Positions 1 to 7,722 of a stretch of 64,000 bases of DNA are shown in pieces. A program made the translations under genes and the position numbers. The stretch is taken from assembly GCF_023347255.1 (NCBI RefSeq), contig NZ_CP094466.1, forward strand, positions 1,674,001-1,738,000, given 5' to 3'. Position 1 is the stretch's first letter; the number at the start of each line of letters is the position of its first letter. The notes beneath the pieces are model-generated. The model ran no database searches and was not told the DNA's origin. It was given only the letters and a program-made list of their open reading frames with translations. The stretch is from Faecalibacterium sp. I4-3-84 (GTDB lineage: Bacteria; Bacillota; Clostridia; Oscillospirales; Ruminococcaceae).

Positions 1-1
1 C

Positions 2-1621
2 AAGATGGAGGCCATGCTGGGCATCCCGGTCATTCCCATCTCCGCCGCCAAGAATGAGGGCGTGGATGAGCTGGTAGACCACGCCCTTCATGTGGCAAAG
101 TATCAGGAGCGGCCCGGTCGCATGGATTTCTGCAGTGAGGACGACCACGGCGGCGCCGTACACCGCTGCATCCACGGCATCATCCACCTGATCGAGGACC
201 ACGCTAAGGCGGCGGGCATTCCGGTGCGGTTTGCCGCCACCAAGCTGGTGGAGGGCGACCAGCGCATTGAGGAAGCCCTGAAGCTGGATCAGAATGAAAA
301 AGAGATGATCGAGCATATCATCGTGCAGATGGAGCAGGAGCGCGGGCTGGACCGCGCCGCCGCCATTGCGGATATGCGGTTCTCCTTTATTCAGGAGCTG
401 GTGGCCAAGACGGTGGTCAAGCCCCACGAAAGCAAAGAGCAGCTGCGCTCTAACCGCATCGACAAATTCCTCACCGGCAAGTACACCGCCATCCCGGCCT
501 TTATCGCCATCATGGGTCTGGTGTTCTTCCTCACCTTCAATGTCATCGGCCTGTTCTTCCAGAACCTGATGGAAACGGGCATCGACGCGTTGACCGGCAT
601 CGTGGACACGGCGCTTACCAACTGGAACGTCAATGCGGCGGTGCACTCCCTGCTCATCGACGGCATCTTTACCGGCGTGGGCAGCGTGCTGAGCTTTCTG
701 CCCATCATCGTGGTGCTGTTCTTCTTCCTCTCCATGCTGGAGGATACCGGTTACATGGCCCGCGTGGCCTTTGTGATGGATAAGCTGCTGCGCCGCATCG
801 GCCTTTCGGGCCGCAGCATCGTGCCCATGCTCATCGGCTTTGGCTGCACGGTGCCCGGCGTCATGGCAAGCCGCACCCTGCCCTCGGAGCGGGACCGCAA
901 AATGACCATCCTGCTCACCCCGTTCATGAGCTGCTCGGCAAAGCTGCCCATCTACAGCCTGTTTGCGGCGGCGTTCTTCCCGCAGTATGCGGGCCTTGTG
1001 ATGGTGCTGCTGTACTTTACCGGCATCGCGGTGGGCGTGCTGGCGGCACTGCTGCTCAAGAGCACGGTGTTCAAGGGCGAGGCGGTGCCCTTTGTCATGG
1101 AGCTGCCCAACTACCGCCTGCCCGGCCTGAAAAACGTGGCACAGCTGCTGTGGGAAAAGGCCCGGGACTTTTTGCAGAAGGCCTTCACGGTGATCTTTGC
1201 GGCCACCATCGTCATCTGGTTTTTGCAGAACTTTGACCTGCAGCTGCGGTTGACCGCCGACCCGCAGGCCAGCATCCTTGCCCGCATTGCGGGCGACATC
1301 GCCCCGCTGTTCGGGCCTTTGGGCTTTGCGGACTGGCGCATATCCACCGCCCTCATCACCGGCTTCATGGCAAAGGAGAGCGTGGTGTCCTCGCTGCTCA
1401 TCCTCTTTGGCTCCGAAGCTGCGCTGTCGGCGGCCCTCACCCCGGCGCAGGCGGCTCCCCTGCTGGTGTTCTGCCTGCTGTACACCCCCTGCATCGCGGC
1501 AGTGGCATCGGTCAAGCGGGAGCTGGGCAACAAGTGGGCGGTCATCATGGTGGTGAATCAGTGCGCCGTGGCATGGCTGTGCGCTTTGCTGGTGCGTCTG
1601 GCGGCTGTGGTGCTGTTCTGA
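2..1621 (+). CDS. feoB: Ferrous iron transport protein B, C-terminal part (5' truncated by window)
   Basis: FeoB imports Fe2+ across the inner membrane and couples a cytoplasmic G domain to a membrane pore. The reading frame is already open at the window edge, so the N-terminal G1-G4 motifs lie outside. The visible part starts near the end of the G domain (G5-like ISAAKNEG). A helical linker follows, then many hydrophobic segments. The Gate regions include the stretch with GFGCTVPGV and a later SCSAKLPIY, whose cysteines are conserved in FeoB pores. The frame ends with a hydrophobic helix and a TGA. A strong terminator follows directly, so this is the last gene of its transcript. Identification is firm; the true start is unseen. 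Confidence 0.95.
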   Translation, partial: KMEAMLGIPVIPISAAKNEGVDELVDHALHVAKYQERPGRMDFCSEDDHGGAVHRCIHGIIHLIEDHAKAAGIPVRFAATKLVEGDQRIEEALKLDQNEKEMIEHIIVQMEQERGLDRAAAIADMRFSFIQELVAKTVVKPHESKEQLRSNRIDKFLTGKYTAIPAFIAIMGLVFFLTFNVIGLFFQNLMETGIDALTGIVDTALTNWNVNAAVHSLLIDGIFTGVGSVLSFLPIIVVLFFFLSMLEDTGYMARVAFVMDKLLRRIGLSGRSIVPMLIGFGCTVPGVMASRTLPSERDRKMTILLTPFMSCSAKLPIYSLFAAAFFPQYAGLVMVLLYFTGIAVGVLAALLLKSTVFKGEAVPFVMELPNYRLPGLKNVAQLLWEKARDFLQKAFTVIFAATIVIWFLQNFDLQLRLTADPQASILARIAGDIAPLFGPLGFADWRISTALITGFMAKESVVSSLLILFGSEAALSAALTPAQAAPLLVFCLLYTPCIAAVASVKRELGNKWAVIMVVNQCAVAWLCALLVRLAAVVLF

Positions 1622-1639
1622 AATATTCGTTTGGTTTTG

Positions 1640-1679
1640 AGGTCCTGAAAAGCCTGCGGGCTTTTCAGGACCTCTTTTT
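1640..1679 (+). terminator. Rho-independent terminator after feoB
   Basis: A 14-bp inverted repeat (AGGTCCTGAAAAGC and its complement around a CTGCGG loop) is followed by a T-rich run. It sits 19 bases after the feoB stop. Confidence 0.9.
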
Positions 1680-1682
1680 CTC

Positions 1683-1732
1683 TTGACATCTCTCCTCTTC
1701 TGCACTATAATACTTCAAAAATGAATCATTCA
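1683..1732 (+). promoter_or_regulatory. Consensus promoter and likely MarR operator
   Basis: TTGACA (1683-1688) and TATAAT (1706-1711) are separated by 17 bases, a perfect vegetative promoter. An 11-bp palindrome TGAATCATTCA lies at 1722-1732, over the expected transcription start and just before the MarR gene. This position suggests autorepression; the operator role is inferred. Confidence 0.8.
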
Positions 1733-1754
1733 AAGATGAAAGGACGGACCTGCT

Positions 1755-2189
1755 GTGAACCCGAACGTAGAATTTGCGATCAAGACCTCGCAGGCGTACA
1801 ATGCCGTCTGTAAGCCGCTGTGTCAGGAGCTGAAGCTGCCGCAGACGGCATTTGACATTTTGATGTTTCTTGCCAACAACCCGGACTATAAAACGGCCCG
1901 GGATATCGTGGAGGTGCGCCATATCAAGGCGAACCTCGTCTCCATGAATGTGGATAAGCTGGTGCAGGAAGGGTATCTGGAACGGTACGCTGTGGTCGGC
2001 GACCGCCGCAAAACGAAGCTTCTCTGCACCGGCAAGGCAGACCCGATCATCCGCCGGGGCCGTGCCGTGCAGAACGCCTTTTTCAAGCGCCTGCTGGATC
2101 ATGTGGAGCCGGCCGATCAGGAGGTCTTTTTCCGGACCATGGAGCTGATCGGGAAAAATCTGGACGAAATTATAAAGGAGAACGCATAA
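1755..2189 (+). CDS. MarR-family transcriptional regulator
   Basis: A 144-residue protein of the size and pattern of MarR winged-helix regulators. An N-terminal dimerization helix is followed by a helix-turn-helix at about residues 45-75 (ARDIVEVRHIKANLVSMNVDKL). The wing carries the family pattern DRRKTKLLCT near residue 83, and a C-terminal helix closes the dimer. The start is GTG, chosen because AAAGGACGG lies at the right distance upstream. It ends one base before the TauE/SafE-type permease gene, so the two form an operon under a consensus promoter with a palindromic operator. It probably controls that permease and itself; the ligand is unknown. Confidence 0.88.
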   Translation: MNPNVEFAIKTSQAYNAVCKPLCQELKLPQTAFDILMFLANNPDYKTARDIVEVRHIKANLVSMNVDKLVQEGYLERYAVVGDRRKTKLLCTGKADPIIRRGRAVQNAFFKRLLDHVEPADQEVFFRTMELIGKNLDEIIKENA

Positions 2190-2190
2190 A

Positions 2191-2967
2191 ATGAACGTGT
2201 TGTTTACGGTTCTTGTCACCTTTTTTGCCGGCATGGGGGCCGGCCTTGGCACCGGCTTTGCCGGTATGAGTGCGGCTGCAGTTATCAGCCCCATGCTCAT
2301 CACCTTCCTGCACATGGACCCCTATATGGCGGTGGGCATCGCCCTTTCTTCGGATGTGCTGGCCAGCGCCGTTTCGGCCTATACCTACCACAAAAACAAG
2401 AACCTGGATATCAAAAACGGCCTGATCATGATGGCCAGCGTGCTGGTGTTCACGGTGGTGGGCAGCTGGGTGGCCAGCAGAATGCCCGCTGCCACCATGG
2501 GCGGCTTCTCGGTGTTCATGACCTTCCTGCTGGGCATCAAGTTCATTGTGCGCCCGGTCATGACGACCAAGGAAGCTATGCAGGGTGTCAGCGCCAAAAA
2601 GCGTGCCATCCAGTCCATCGTGTGCGGTGTGCTCATCGGCTTCATCTGCGGCTTCATCGGCGCAGGCGGCGGCATGATGATGCTGCTCATCCTCACCAGT
2701 GTGCTGGGCTACGAGCTGAAGACCGCCGTGGGCACCAGCGTGTTCATTATGACCTTCACCGCTCTGACCGGTGCTGTCTCCCACTTCATGATCGGCGGTG
2801 CGCCCAATTGGTTCGTCTGGGCGCTGTGCGTGGCGTTCACCCTGCTGTGGGCGCGCATTGCCGCTGTGTTTGCCAATAAGGCAGACCCCAAGACCCTGAA
2901 CCGTGCCACCGGTATTGTGCTGGTGGTGCTGGGCGTGGTCATTATGGGCTTCAACCTTCTGAGCTGA
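2191..2967 (+). CDS. TauE/SafE-family membrane permease (putative anion/sulfite exporter)
   Basis: A 258-residue polytopic membrane protein with about seven to eight hydrophobic segments in two related halves. Each half opens with a glycine-rich stretch (GMGAGLGTGFAG near residue 14 and GFICGFIGAGGGMMML near residue 150). This internal repeat is typical of the TauE/SafE family, which moves small organic or sulfur anions across the cytoplasmic membrane. The substrate cannot be read from sequence. It follows the MarR gene directly, suggesting regulator and transporter respond to one compound. A bidirectional terminator follows. Confidence 0.85.
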   Translation: MNVLFTVLVTFFAGMGAGLGTGFAGMSAAAVISPMLITFLHMDPYMAVGIALSSDVLASAVSAYTYHKNKNLDIKNGLIMMASVLVFTVVGSWVASRMPAATMGGFSVFMTFLLGIKFIVRPVMTTKEAMQGVSAKKRAIQSIVCGVLIGFICGFIGAGGGMMMLLILTSVLGYELKTAVGTSVFIMTFTALTGAVSHFMIGGAPNWFVWALCVAFTLLWARIAAVFANKADPKTLNRATGIVLVVLGVVIMGFNLLS

Positions 2968-2989
2968 TATCCCCTGCCCTTCAAATAAA

Positions 2990-3031
2990 AAAAGAAAGCC
3001 CGTGCAGCCGGAAACTGCACGGGCTTTCTCT
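2990..3031. terminator. Bidirectional terminator between permease and tig
   Basis: A 15-bp stem (AGAAAGCCCGTGCAG, 2993-3007, with its complement 3015-3029) is flanked by an A-run on the left and a T-rich stretch on the right. It can therefore terminate the converging permease and tig transcripts. Confidence 0.9.
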
Positions 3032-3041
3032 GTATCAGAAC

Positions 3042-4337
3042 TTACTTTTCTTCAATGGTGGAGTGCTCGATCACCCAGTCGGCAGCCTTGCGGATGCCCT
3101 CGTTGCGGCGCATGGCGGGAATATCGGATTTTTCCTTGATCTCTTCCAGCGTCTTTTTGGCGCGCTCTGCACGAGCGGCCAGAGCCTTATCGATATCTTC
3201 CTCGGTGGGCACCAGATTTTCCTGCTGCGCGATCTGCAGCAGAGCCATGTGCACACGGGCGGTTTTCTCGGCAGAAGAGCGCACCTTGGCGGTAAAGCTC
3301 TCGCGGGTCTCGTGGATCTGGCTCAGGTAGCGATCCAGGCTCAGGCGCTGCATCTGCAGCTGCTGCTGGATCTGCTCCATCTGCTGCTGGTAGGTGGTCT
3401 CCACCAGCACACTGGGCAGTTCGCCCTCAGAAACATCGGCCAGCTGGGTCAGGATCTGATCCTTGGCACGGTTCAGCGCACCGGCGTGCTTGCCGTCGTG
3501 CAGCTGCTGCTTGACCTGTGCACGCAGCTCGTCCATGGTGTCCAGATTGGCAACCTTCTTGGCAAAGTCGCTGTTCAGAGCAGGGATCTGGCGCACACAT
3601 ACGTCGATCAGCTTGATCTTGAACACGACGGGTTTACCGGCCAGATCCTTTGCGTGGTAACGGTTCGGGAAGGTGACGAAGATCTCGAATTCCTCGCCTG
3701 CCTTGTGGCCCAGAATGCCCTCTTCAAAGCCGGGGATCATGCGGCCGCTGCCCAGCTGGACGGCCTGGTTCTTTGCGGTGCCGCCCTGGAAGGGCTTGCC
3801 CTCCAGCAGACCTTCGTAATCGATATGTACGATGTTGCCCTTTACGGCCGGACCCTTGTGCGGCACCAGCTCAGCGGCAGCAGCGCGGCGGCGCTCCAGC
3901 ACATTGTCGATCTCCTTGTCGGTCACTTCCGGAGTGACGCACTCGGCGGTAAAGCCGGTGGTCTTGGTCAGGTTCAGTTCAGGCTGCAGAGCAACCGTGG
4001 CAGTGGCCACAAAGCCCTCGTCCTTTTTCACGCTCACAAGATCGTACACAGGATTGTCAACAGCCACAAAGCCGTGCTCTGCCATGGCGGCATCATACAG
4101 CGCGGGCACGTCCTTGTCCATCAGATCGTTGATGGCATCGTACCAGAAGGTGTGCTCGCCGCGGTCAGCCTCGATCTGTGCGCGGTCCGCTTCGCCCTTC
4201 TTGAAGCCGCGGATCGTATAGGAGGCGCGGGTGCGTTCGTAAACGGCGTTGGATGCAGCTTCCAGCTCTTCGGGGCTGGCGCTGAAGGTCATTTTGCAGA
4301 CACTCTTTTCGGGAGTTTCCACGCTTACCAGTTTCAT
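3042..4337 (-). CDS. tig: Trigger factor, ribosome-associated chaperone and prolyl isomerase
   Basis: Trigger factor binds near the ribosomal exit tunnel and shields nascent chains. The 431-residue protein has the expected order: N-terminal ribosome-binding domain, central FKBP-type domain (about residues 165-250, with DYEGLLEGKPFQGG and MIPGFEEGILGHKAGEE), and a charged helical C-terminal chaperone domain. The ATG at 4337 was chosen because GGAGGG lies eight bases upstream; the frame stays open 37 codons further but that extension has no ribosome site. The ribosome-docking signature, usually GFRxGKxP, reads GFKKGEAD at residues 44-51, which loses the Lys and Pro and may weaken docking. The gene stands alone. 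Confidence 0.95.
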   Translation of the reverse strand: MKLVSVETPEKSVCKMTFSASPEELEAASNAVYERTRASYTIRGFKKGEADRAQIEADRGEHTFWYDAINDLMDKDVPALYDAAMAEHGFVAVDNPVYDLVSVKKDEGFVATATVALQPELNLTKTTGFTAECVTPEVTDKEIDNVLERRRAAAAELVPHKGPAVKGNIVHIDYEGLLEGKPFQGGTAKNQAVQLGSGRMIPGFEEGILGHKAGEEFEIFVTFPNRYHAKDLAGKPVVFKIKLIDVCVRQIPALNSDFAKKVANLDTMDELRAQVKQQLHDGKHAGALNRAKDQILTQLADVSEGELPSVLVETTYQQQMEQIQQQLQMQRLSLDRYLSQIHETRESFTAKVRSSAEKTARVHMALLQIAQQENLVPTEEDIDKALAARAERAKKTLEEIKEKSDIPAMRRNEGIRKAADWVIEHSTIEEK

Positions 4338-4548
4338 AGGATCTACCCTCCGTGGTGTCTCGCTGCAGAGAAAACCAGGCGGCGCAGCCTCCACGCGGTG
4401 CTGCCCGTAAAGCTCCTGTACCCCTGCACGGACACAGATTAAAAACATATAGTAAGGCTATTATAGCACAAGAACGACAAAAACGATACAAGAAAAATCA
4501 TAAAAAATGCTGCTTTTTGAAAAAGACAAAAATATTTGCAAAAAACGG
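4338..4548 (-). promoter_or_regulatory. Upstream region and leader of tig
   Basis: Only a -10 candidate is visible on the minus strand: TATAAT at 4465-4460. No matching -35 lies at 16-18 bases. That would give a leader of about 115 bases before the tig start. The rest is A-rich spacer shared with the divergent tRNA promoter. Confidence 0.45.
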
Positions 4549-4577
4549 TTGACAAAACCCAGTCTGAGTGATAGAAT
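4549..4577 (+). promoter_or_regulatory. Promoter of tRNA-Arg
   Basis: TTGACA (4549-4554), 17 bases, TAGAAT (4572-4577), ending 25 bases before the mature tRNA. A small inverted repeat (GTTCCG-AA-CGGAAC) lies in the 5' leader. Confidence 0.85.
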
Positions 4578-4602
4578 ACATCATGTTCCGAACGGAACGT
4601 AT

Positions 4603-4679
4603 GCGTTGGTAGCTCAGCTGGATAGAGTGACTGACTACGAATCAGTAGGCCGGGGGTTCGAGTCCCTTCCATCGCACCA
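4603..4679 (+). tRNA. tRNA-Arg (anticodon ACG)
   Basis: A 77-nt cloverleaf with encoded CCA. The acceptor strand is GCGTTGG, the anticodon stem ACTGA/TCAGT holds the loop CTACGAA with anticodon ACG, and the T loop is TTCGAGT. The acceptor stem has a T-T mismatch at pair 4-69 and the T stem uses two G-U pairs. Element integration replaced the 3' half, as an identical 3' half recurs at 18595, and this may explain the mismatch. The tRNA is still complete and should be functional. Confidence 0.93.
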
Positions 4680-4722
4680 GAAAATGCCGTGAAATCGAAA
4701 GATTTCATGGCTTTTTTGTTTT
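4635..4722. other. Attachment site (attL), 88-bp direct repeat
   Basis: These 88 bases, from the anticodon loop through the CCA end and tRNA terminator, recur without a mismatch at 18595-18682. The arrangement (tRNA 3' half, then an integrase gene reading toward the tRNA) is that of a tyrosine-recombinase element integrated in a tRNA gene. Confidence 0.92.
4686..4717 (+). terminator. tRNA-Arg terminator
   Basis: Stem GCCGTGAAATC / GATTTCATGGC with a GAAA tetraloop, followed by six T. It is part of the 88-bp repeat, so integration restores the tRNA terminator too. Confidence 0.88.
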
Positions 4723-4734
4723 GTAAGCCATGGC

Positions 4735-4764
4735 TGCACGGTTTCTGCACGGTTTTTGCACGGT
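4735..4764. repeat. Three 11-bp-spaced repeats, likely integrase arm-type sites
   Basis: TGCACGGT(TT) starts at 4735, 4746 and 4757, one helical turn apart, between the attachment site and the integrase gene. The same triplet with the same spacing lies at the far end of the element (18425, 18436, 18447). Position at both ends suggests binding by the integrase N-terminal domain. Confidence 0.7.
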
Positions 4765-4829
4765 CGGTGTTTTCCATGTCCGATTATGTAGGGCGCTGTA
4801 TTGCATTGCAATCAGTGCCCTTTTTTGCA

Positions 4830-6218
4830 TCAGGTGAGCAGTGCCAGGCGCAGCTTTGCCTTCATTTCCGGGTCGGCATCCTTCAGCAATTCCAAAAGAG
4901 CCGTCATGGAGATGGTGGGTTCGCCTGCGGCGGGTACAGCCTGCGGGCTGGAGGTGTCGGGCTTGGCATAGAAGCCGCTTTCAAACTTCTTGCCCAGCTC
5001 CACACGGGAGGACTGCTGGATATGAGCGTAGGTGTTCACCAGCATATCCGCACTGGCGTGTCCTGTGGTCCCCTGCACCGCCTTGATGTCACCGCCGGAG
5101 ATCATCAGCTGATAGGTGGCACTGGAATGCCGCAGCCCATGAAAGACGATACGGGGGAACTCCGGGTGCGCGTCCTGCCATTTCAGGAACTTTTTGCGGA
5201 TGAGCACCGGCTCCACCGCCAGACCGTTGGGGAGCCGCAGCAGCATCCCGCTGCTGCGGTACCGCTCCGGGTCGAGGGCTTCTTCCCGCTTCAGCCGTTC
5301 CAGCCACTGCTTCAGTTCCTCCCGCAGGGCAGCGGTCATAAAGATGGTGCGGCAGGAGGCTTCGGTCTTGGTGTCTTTCAGGATGAGGGAGGTCTTGCTG
5401 CCCTCCAGCTTGTCCGGGAAGATGCGGAGGATGCAGCCCTTGTCCACCTGTGCCAGCGTGTCCTTCTGCACCCGCTGCATGGAACGGTTGACGGTGAAGG
5501 TGCCCATGCCGTTGGCAGCATCAAAGTCGATGTCCTCCGGGGTCAGACCTGCCACCTCCCCTTCCCGCAGCGCACCCACCAGCGTCAGGTGCACCGCCAG
5601 ATGCAGGATGGGGTCCTCCATGCTGTCCAGCGCTGCCCGCATCTCCTCCACCTCCCAGATACTGCGCTCTTGAGTGGTCTTTTTTGGCGCTTCCACCGGG
5701 ACGGGACTTTTGATAAGGATGCCCCACTCCACTGCCAGCAGAAAGGAATTGTGCAGCAGTTGGTGGACCTCATGGAGGGTAGTGCCGGAGAGGGTGCGCT
5801 TTTGCTGCTTGGGCGAGAGGTCTCGCCGCTTGCCGCCCACATACTGTCCGCAGGGGGTCTTGCTCAGGGTGTCGTACAGGGCTTCGATGTGGTAGGGCCG
5901 CAGCTTCTGCATCTGCATCTCCCCGATATAAGGGATGATGAGGTTCTGAATGAGCGCCAGATTGGACTGGTAGGTCTTGGGTGCCCACTTGTGCTTGCTG
6001 CACTGCTTGGGTAGCCAGTCCATGAGGAACTCTGCCACCGTCACCGTGGACGGGATCAGGAAATTGCCGGTCGCCAGCTCATGCTCGATCTGCTTCTGGC
6101 GTTTCACCGCCTCCTCTTTGGTGGGAAAGCTCTCCCATTTGTCGCAGCTCTTGCCGTGCTCGTCCTGATAGGTGTAGCGGACGCTGTAAGAACTGCCGCG
6201 TTTCGTGATATATGCCAT
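4830..6218 (-). CDS. Tyrosine recombinase/integrase of element 1
   Basis: A 462-residue site-specific recombinase that should integrate and excise element 1 at the tRNA-Arg gene. The N-terminal arm-binding region (residues 1-60) is followed by a SAM-like core-binding domain and a catalytic domain. Catalytic residues are visible: Arg218 in LREGE, His360 and Arg363 in HGLRH, His387 in TGH, and Tyr397 in NTYAH. The start has a good ribosome site (AAGGAGG). It reads toward the tRNA, and the excisionase gene lies 15 bases upstream. The element 2 integrase aligns without gaps around every catalytic residue, and a fragment of a third copy lies at 34.9 kb. Confidence 0.95.
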   Translation of the reverse strand: MAYITKRGSSYSVRYTYQDEHGKSCDKWESFPTKEEAVKRQKQIEHELATGNFLIPSTVTVAEFLMDWLPKQCSKHKWAPKTYQSNLALIQNLIIPYIGEMQMQKLRPYHIEALYDTLSKTPCGQYVGGKRRDLSPKQQKRTLSGTTLHEVHQLLHNSFLLAVEWGILIKSPVPVEAPKKTTQERSIWEVEEMRAALDSMEDPILHLAVHLTLVGALREGEVAGLTPEDIDFDAANGMGTFTVNRSMQRVQKDTLAQVDKGCILRIFPDKLEGSKTSLILKDTKTEASCRTIFMTAALREELKQWLERLKREEALDPERYRSSGMLLRLPNGLAVEPVLIRKKFLKWQDAHPEFPRIVFHGLRHSSATYQLMISGGDIKAVQGTTGHASADMLVNTYAHIQQSSRVELGKKFESGFYAKPDTSSPQAVPAAGEPTISMTALLELLKDADPEMKAKLRLALLT

Positions 6219-6233
6219 AGATTTGCCTCCTTA

Positions 6234-6545
6234 TCAAGCTGCCCGGTAGAGCCACGCATCGAAGCTGTCTTTCGGGATGCGGATGCTTCCGCCTGCCCGC
6301 AGGACACGGAATTCGGTGGTACTGTTGCACAGGTTGTAGGCGGCACGCTGGCTGATGGCCAGCATCTGTGCGACCTCCTTCACCGTGTACACCAGCTTTG
6401 TGGTCTCAGGGCTGTTGGTCGGAGACTTGACGGCATTGGTTCGAGTGACCACCTCCATTGTAGCCGGATCCGAGTCCGACTGCAAGAATTTTTTCGTATA
6501 ATCTTCAAATTTCACAGATGCGTTCTTCTCAAAATTCATATCCAT
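6234..6545 (-). CDS. Excisionase-like helix-turn-helix protein
   Basis: A 103-residue protein with a C-terminal MerR/excisionase-type DNA-binding fold at about residues 50-100 (YTVKEVAQMLAISQRAAYNL, then IRIPKDSFDAWL). Such proteins bend attachment-site DNA and steer the integrase toward excision. AAGGAG lies eight bases before the ATG. The first 45 residues are polar and probably disordered. It sits between relaxase and integrase genes on the same strand, likely co-transcribed. A near-identical copy lies at 35128-35433. Confidence 0.85.
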   Translation of the reverse strand: MDMNFEKNASVKFEDYTKKFLQSDSDPATMEVVTRTNAVKSPTNSPETTKLVYTVKEVAQMLAISQRAAYNLCNSTTEFRVLRAGGSIRIPKDSFDAWLYRAA

Positions 6546-6557
6546 ATGCTTTTCTCC

Positions 6558-7532
6558 TTATACTTCATGACGCACCACAGGCTCCTGCGTGCGGTTTTCG
6601 TAGAATCGAATGACCTCCGGCGGGATGCTGTCCAGCGTTTTCAGGGCGGCTTCATAGTCCTGTCGCAGCTTGGCATCCTCCAGACGCTTCAAGACGCTCC
6701 CTTCCTTCGCTTTGTCCAGCGAGGCAGAGAGCGTCCTGTTTTTCTCTTTCAGCTTTTCATTTTCGACGGCGGTCTTGGTGAAGGCTACGTTGTACTTTCG
6801 CAGATGGTCCTTCATCCGTGCCACGTTGGGGATATAGCTGTCCAGCACCTTGCTGATCTCCGCCGCACGGCTCTTGCCGTTGAAGGGGGTAATGCCCACC
6901 AACAGGGCATCCAACTGCTCCTTCTGCTTGGTCAACTGGGTCATCTCCTTGAAGATGCGGGGCGGGATGTGCTCTCGCCCGGTCTGGCTGGCGCTTTCGC
7001 CCCGTTCCAGCTCCGGGTACTGCTTGACCATGTGCTGCCAGAACTCGTCCTGCCACCTCACAAGGTTCTTGCGGTTGCCAATAATCTCTTTCGCGCTCAG
7101 CCGTCCGTCAGCAGTCAGGGGCACGAAGCAGAGGTGCAGGTGGGGCGTTTTCTCGTCCATGTGGACAACAGCCGAGATAAAAGTTTGGGCGTTCTGCTTG
7201 CTTTTCAGAAACTCTAAGGCATACTCGAAATACGCCTTGATCTCCCGGTTGGTCTTATCCTTGAAAAACTCCGGGCTGGCGGTGACAAGAGCCTCCACCA
7301 CCCGTACGCTGTCCTTGCGGACACGGCAGTGGGCGGCGGCTATCATGCGGTCGGCTTCTTCCCGGTACCTGCCCTGCGGCTGCACCAGATGGAGGTTGTA
7401 GCGGCTCCGGTTCGTGTCGATATCCGGGTTGCTGGCGTACTGCTCCTTGGTGCGCTCGTTGTGGGCTTCGATGGGGCTGATGGCAGGCCCCTTGTACTTT
7501 TTGAATCGCAGGATTCCGTATTGGGCTTTCAT
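6558..7532 (-). CDS. MobV-family relaxase (Pre/Mob plasmid mobilization protein)
   Basis: A 324-residue protein that should nick the element at its transfer origin and carry the strand into a recipient using a helper conjugation machine. Family features are the N-terminal region with HNERTK (near residue 23), which belongs to the Mob/Pre motif, and the histidine-rich metal motif HMDEKTPHLHLCFVPL near residue 125. The C-terminal third is a charged coiled coil. The frame runs open far upstream, but only the ATG at 7532 has AAGGAG at eight bases. No coupling ATPase or T4SS gene accompanies it, so the element can only be mobilized by another system. Its upstream DNA holds the GTAC cluster. Confidence 0.9.
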   Translation of the reverse strand: MKAQYGILRFKKYKGPAISPIEAHNERTKEQYASNPDIDTNRSRYNLHLVQPQGRYREEADRMIAAAHCRVRKDSVRVVEALVTASPEFFKDKTNREIKAYFEYALEFLKSKQNAQTFISAVVHMDEKTPHLHLCFVPLTADGRLSAKEIIGNRKNLVRWQDEFWQHMVKQYPELERGESASQTGREHIPPRIFKEMTQLTKQKEQLDALLVGITPFNGKSRAAEISKVLDSYIPNVARMKDHLRKYNVAFTKTAVENEKLKEKNRTLSASLDKAKEGSVLKRLEDAKLRQDYEAALKTLDSIPPEVIRFYENRTQEPVVRHEV

Positions 7533-7554
7533 AGACCACGCTCCTTCTTGGGGT

Positions 7555-7694
7555 GTACAAAAAATCTGTACGGACTTCAAATAACCTGTACGGTTCGTAC
7601 GGCGTACGGAAATCTGAAATATAAACGATAATTCGCTTAATTTGTTTCGACTCGTCGTACAGGTACGTACAAGTACAGACCGTACAGGTTGTAC
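7555..7694. repeat. Cluster of 11 GTAC motifs (candidate oriT or replication iterons)
   Basis: Eleven GTAC tetramers lie within 140 bp, many in the form CTGTACGG, CGTACGG or CGTACAGG, on both sides of an AT-rich core. The cluster lies in the 190-bp gap between relaxase and helicase genes, a usual place for a transfer or replication origin. The same block recurs unchanged at 36446-36585. Confidence 0.6.
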
Positions 7695-7722
7695 GAACTT
7701 CTTCCGTGAAAAAATGCACTTT

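Noticed and set aside
3063-4442. 459-codon plus-strand open frame opposite trigger factor
   Set aside because: Antisense shadow; tig itself has domain motifs, ribosome site and terminator.
7555-7694. CRISPR array
   Set aside because: The GTAC repeats are only four to eight bases long, irregularly spaced, and there are no spacers of even length or cas genes.
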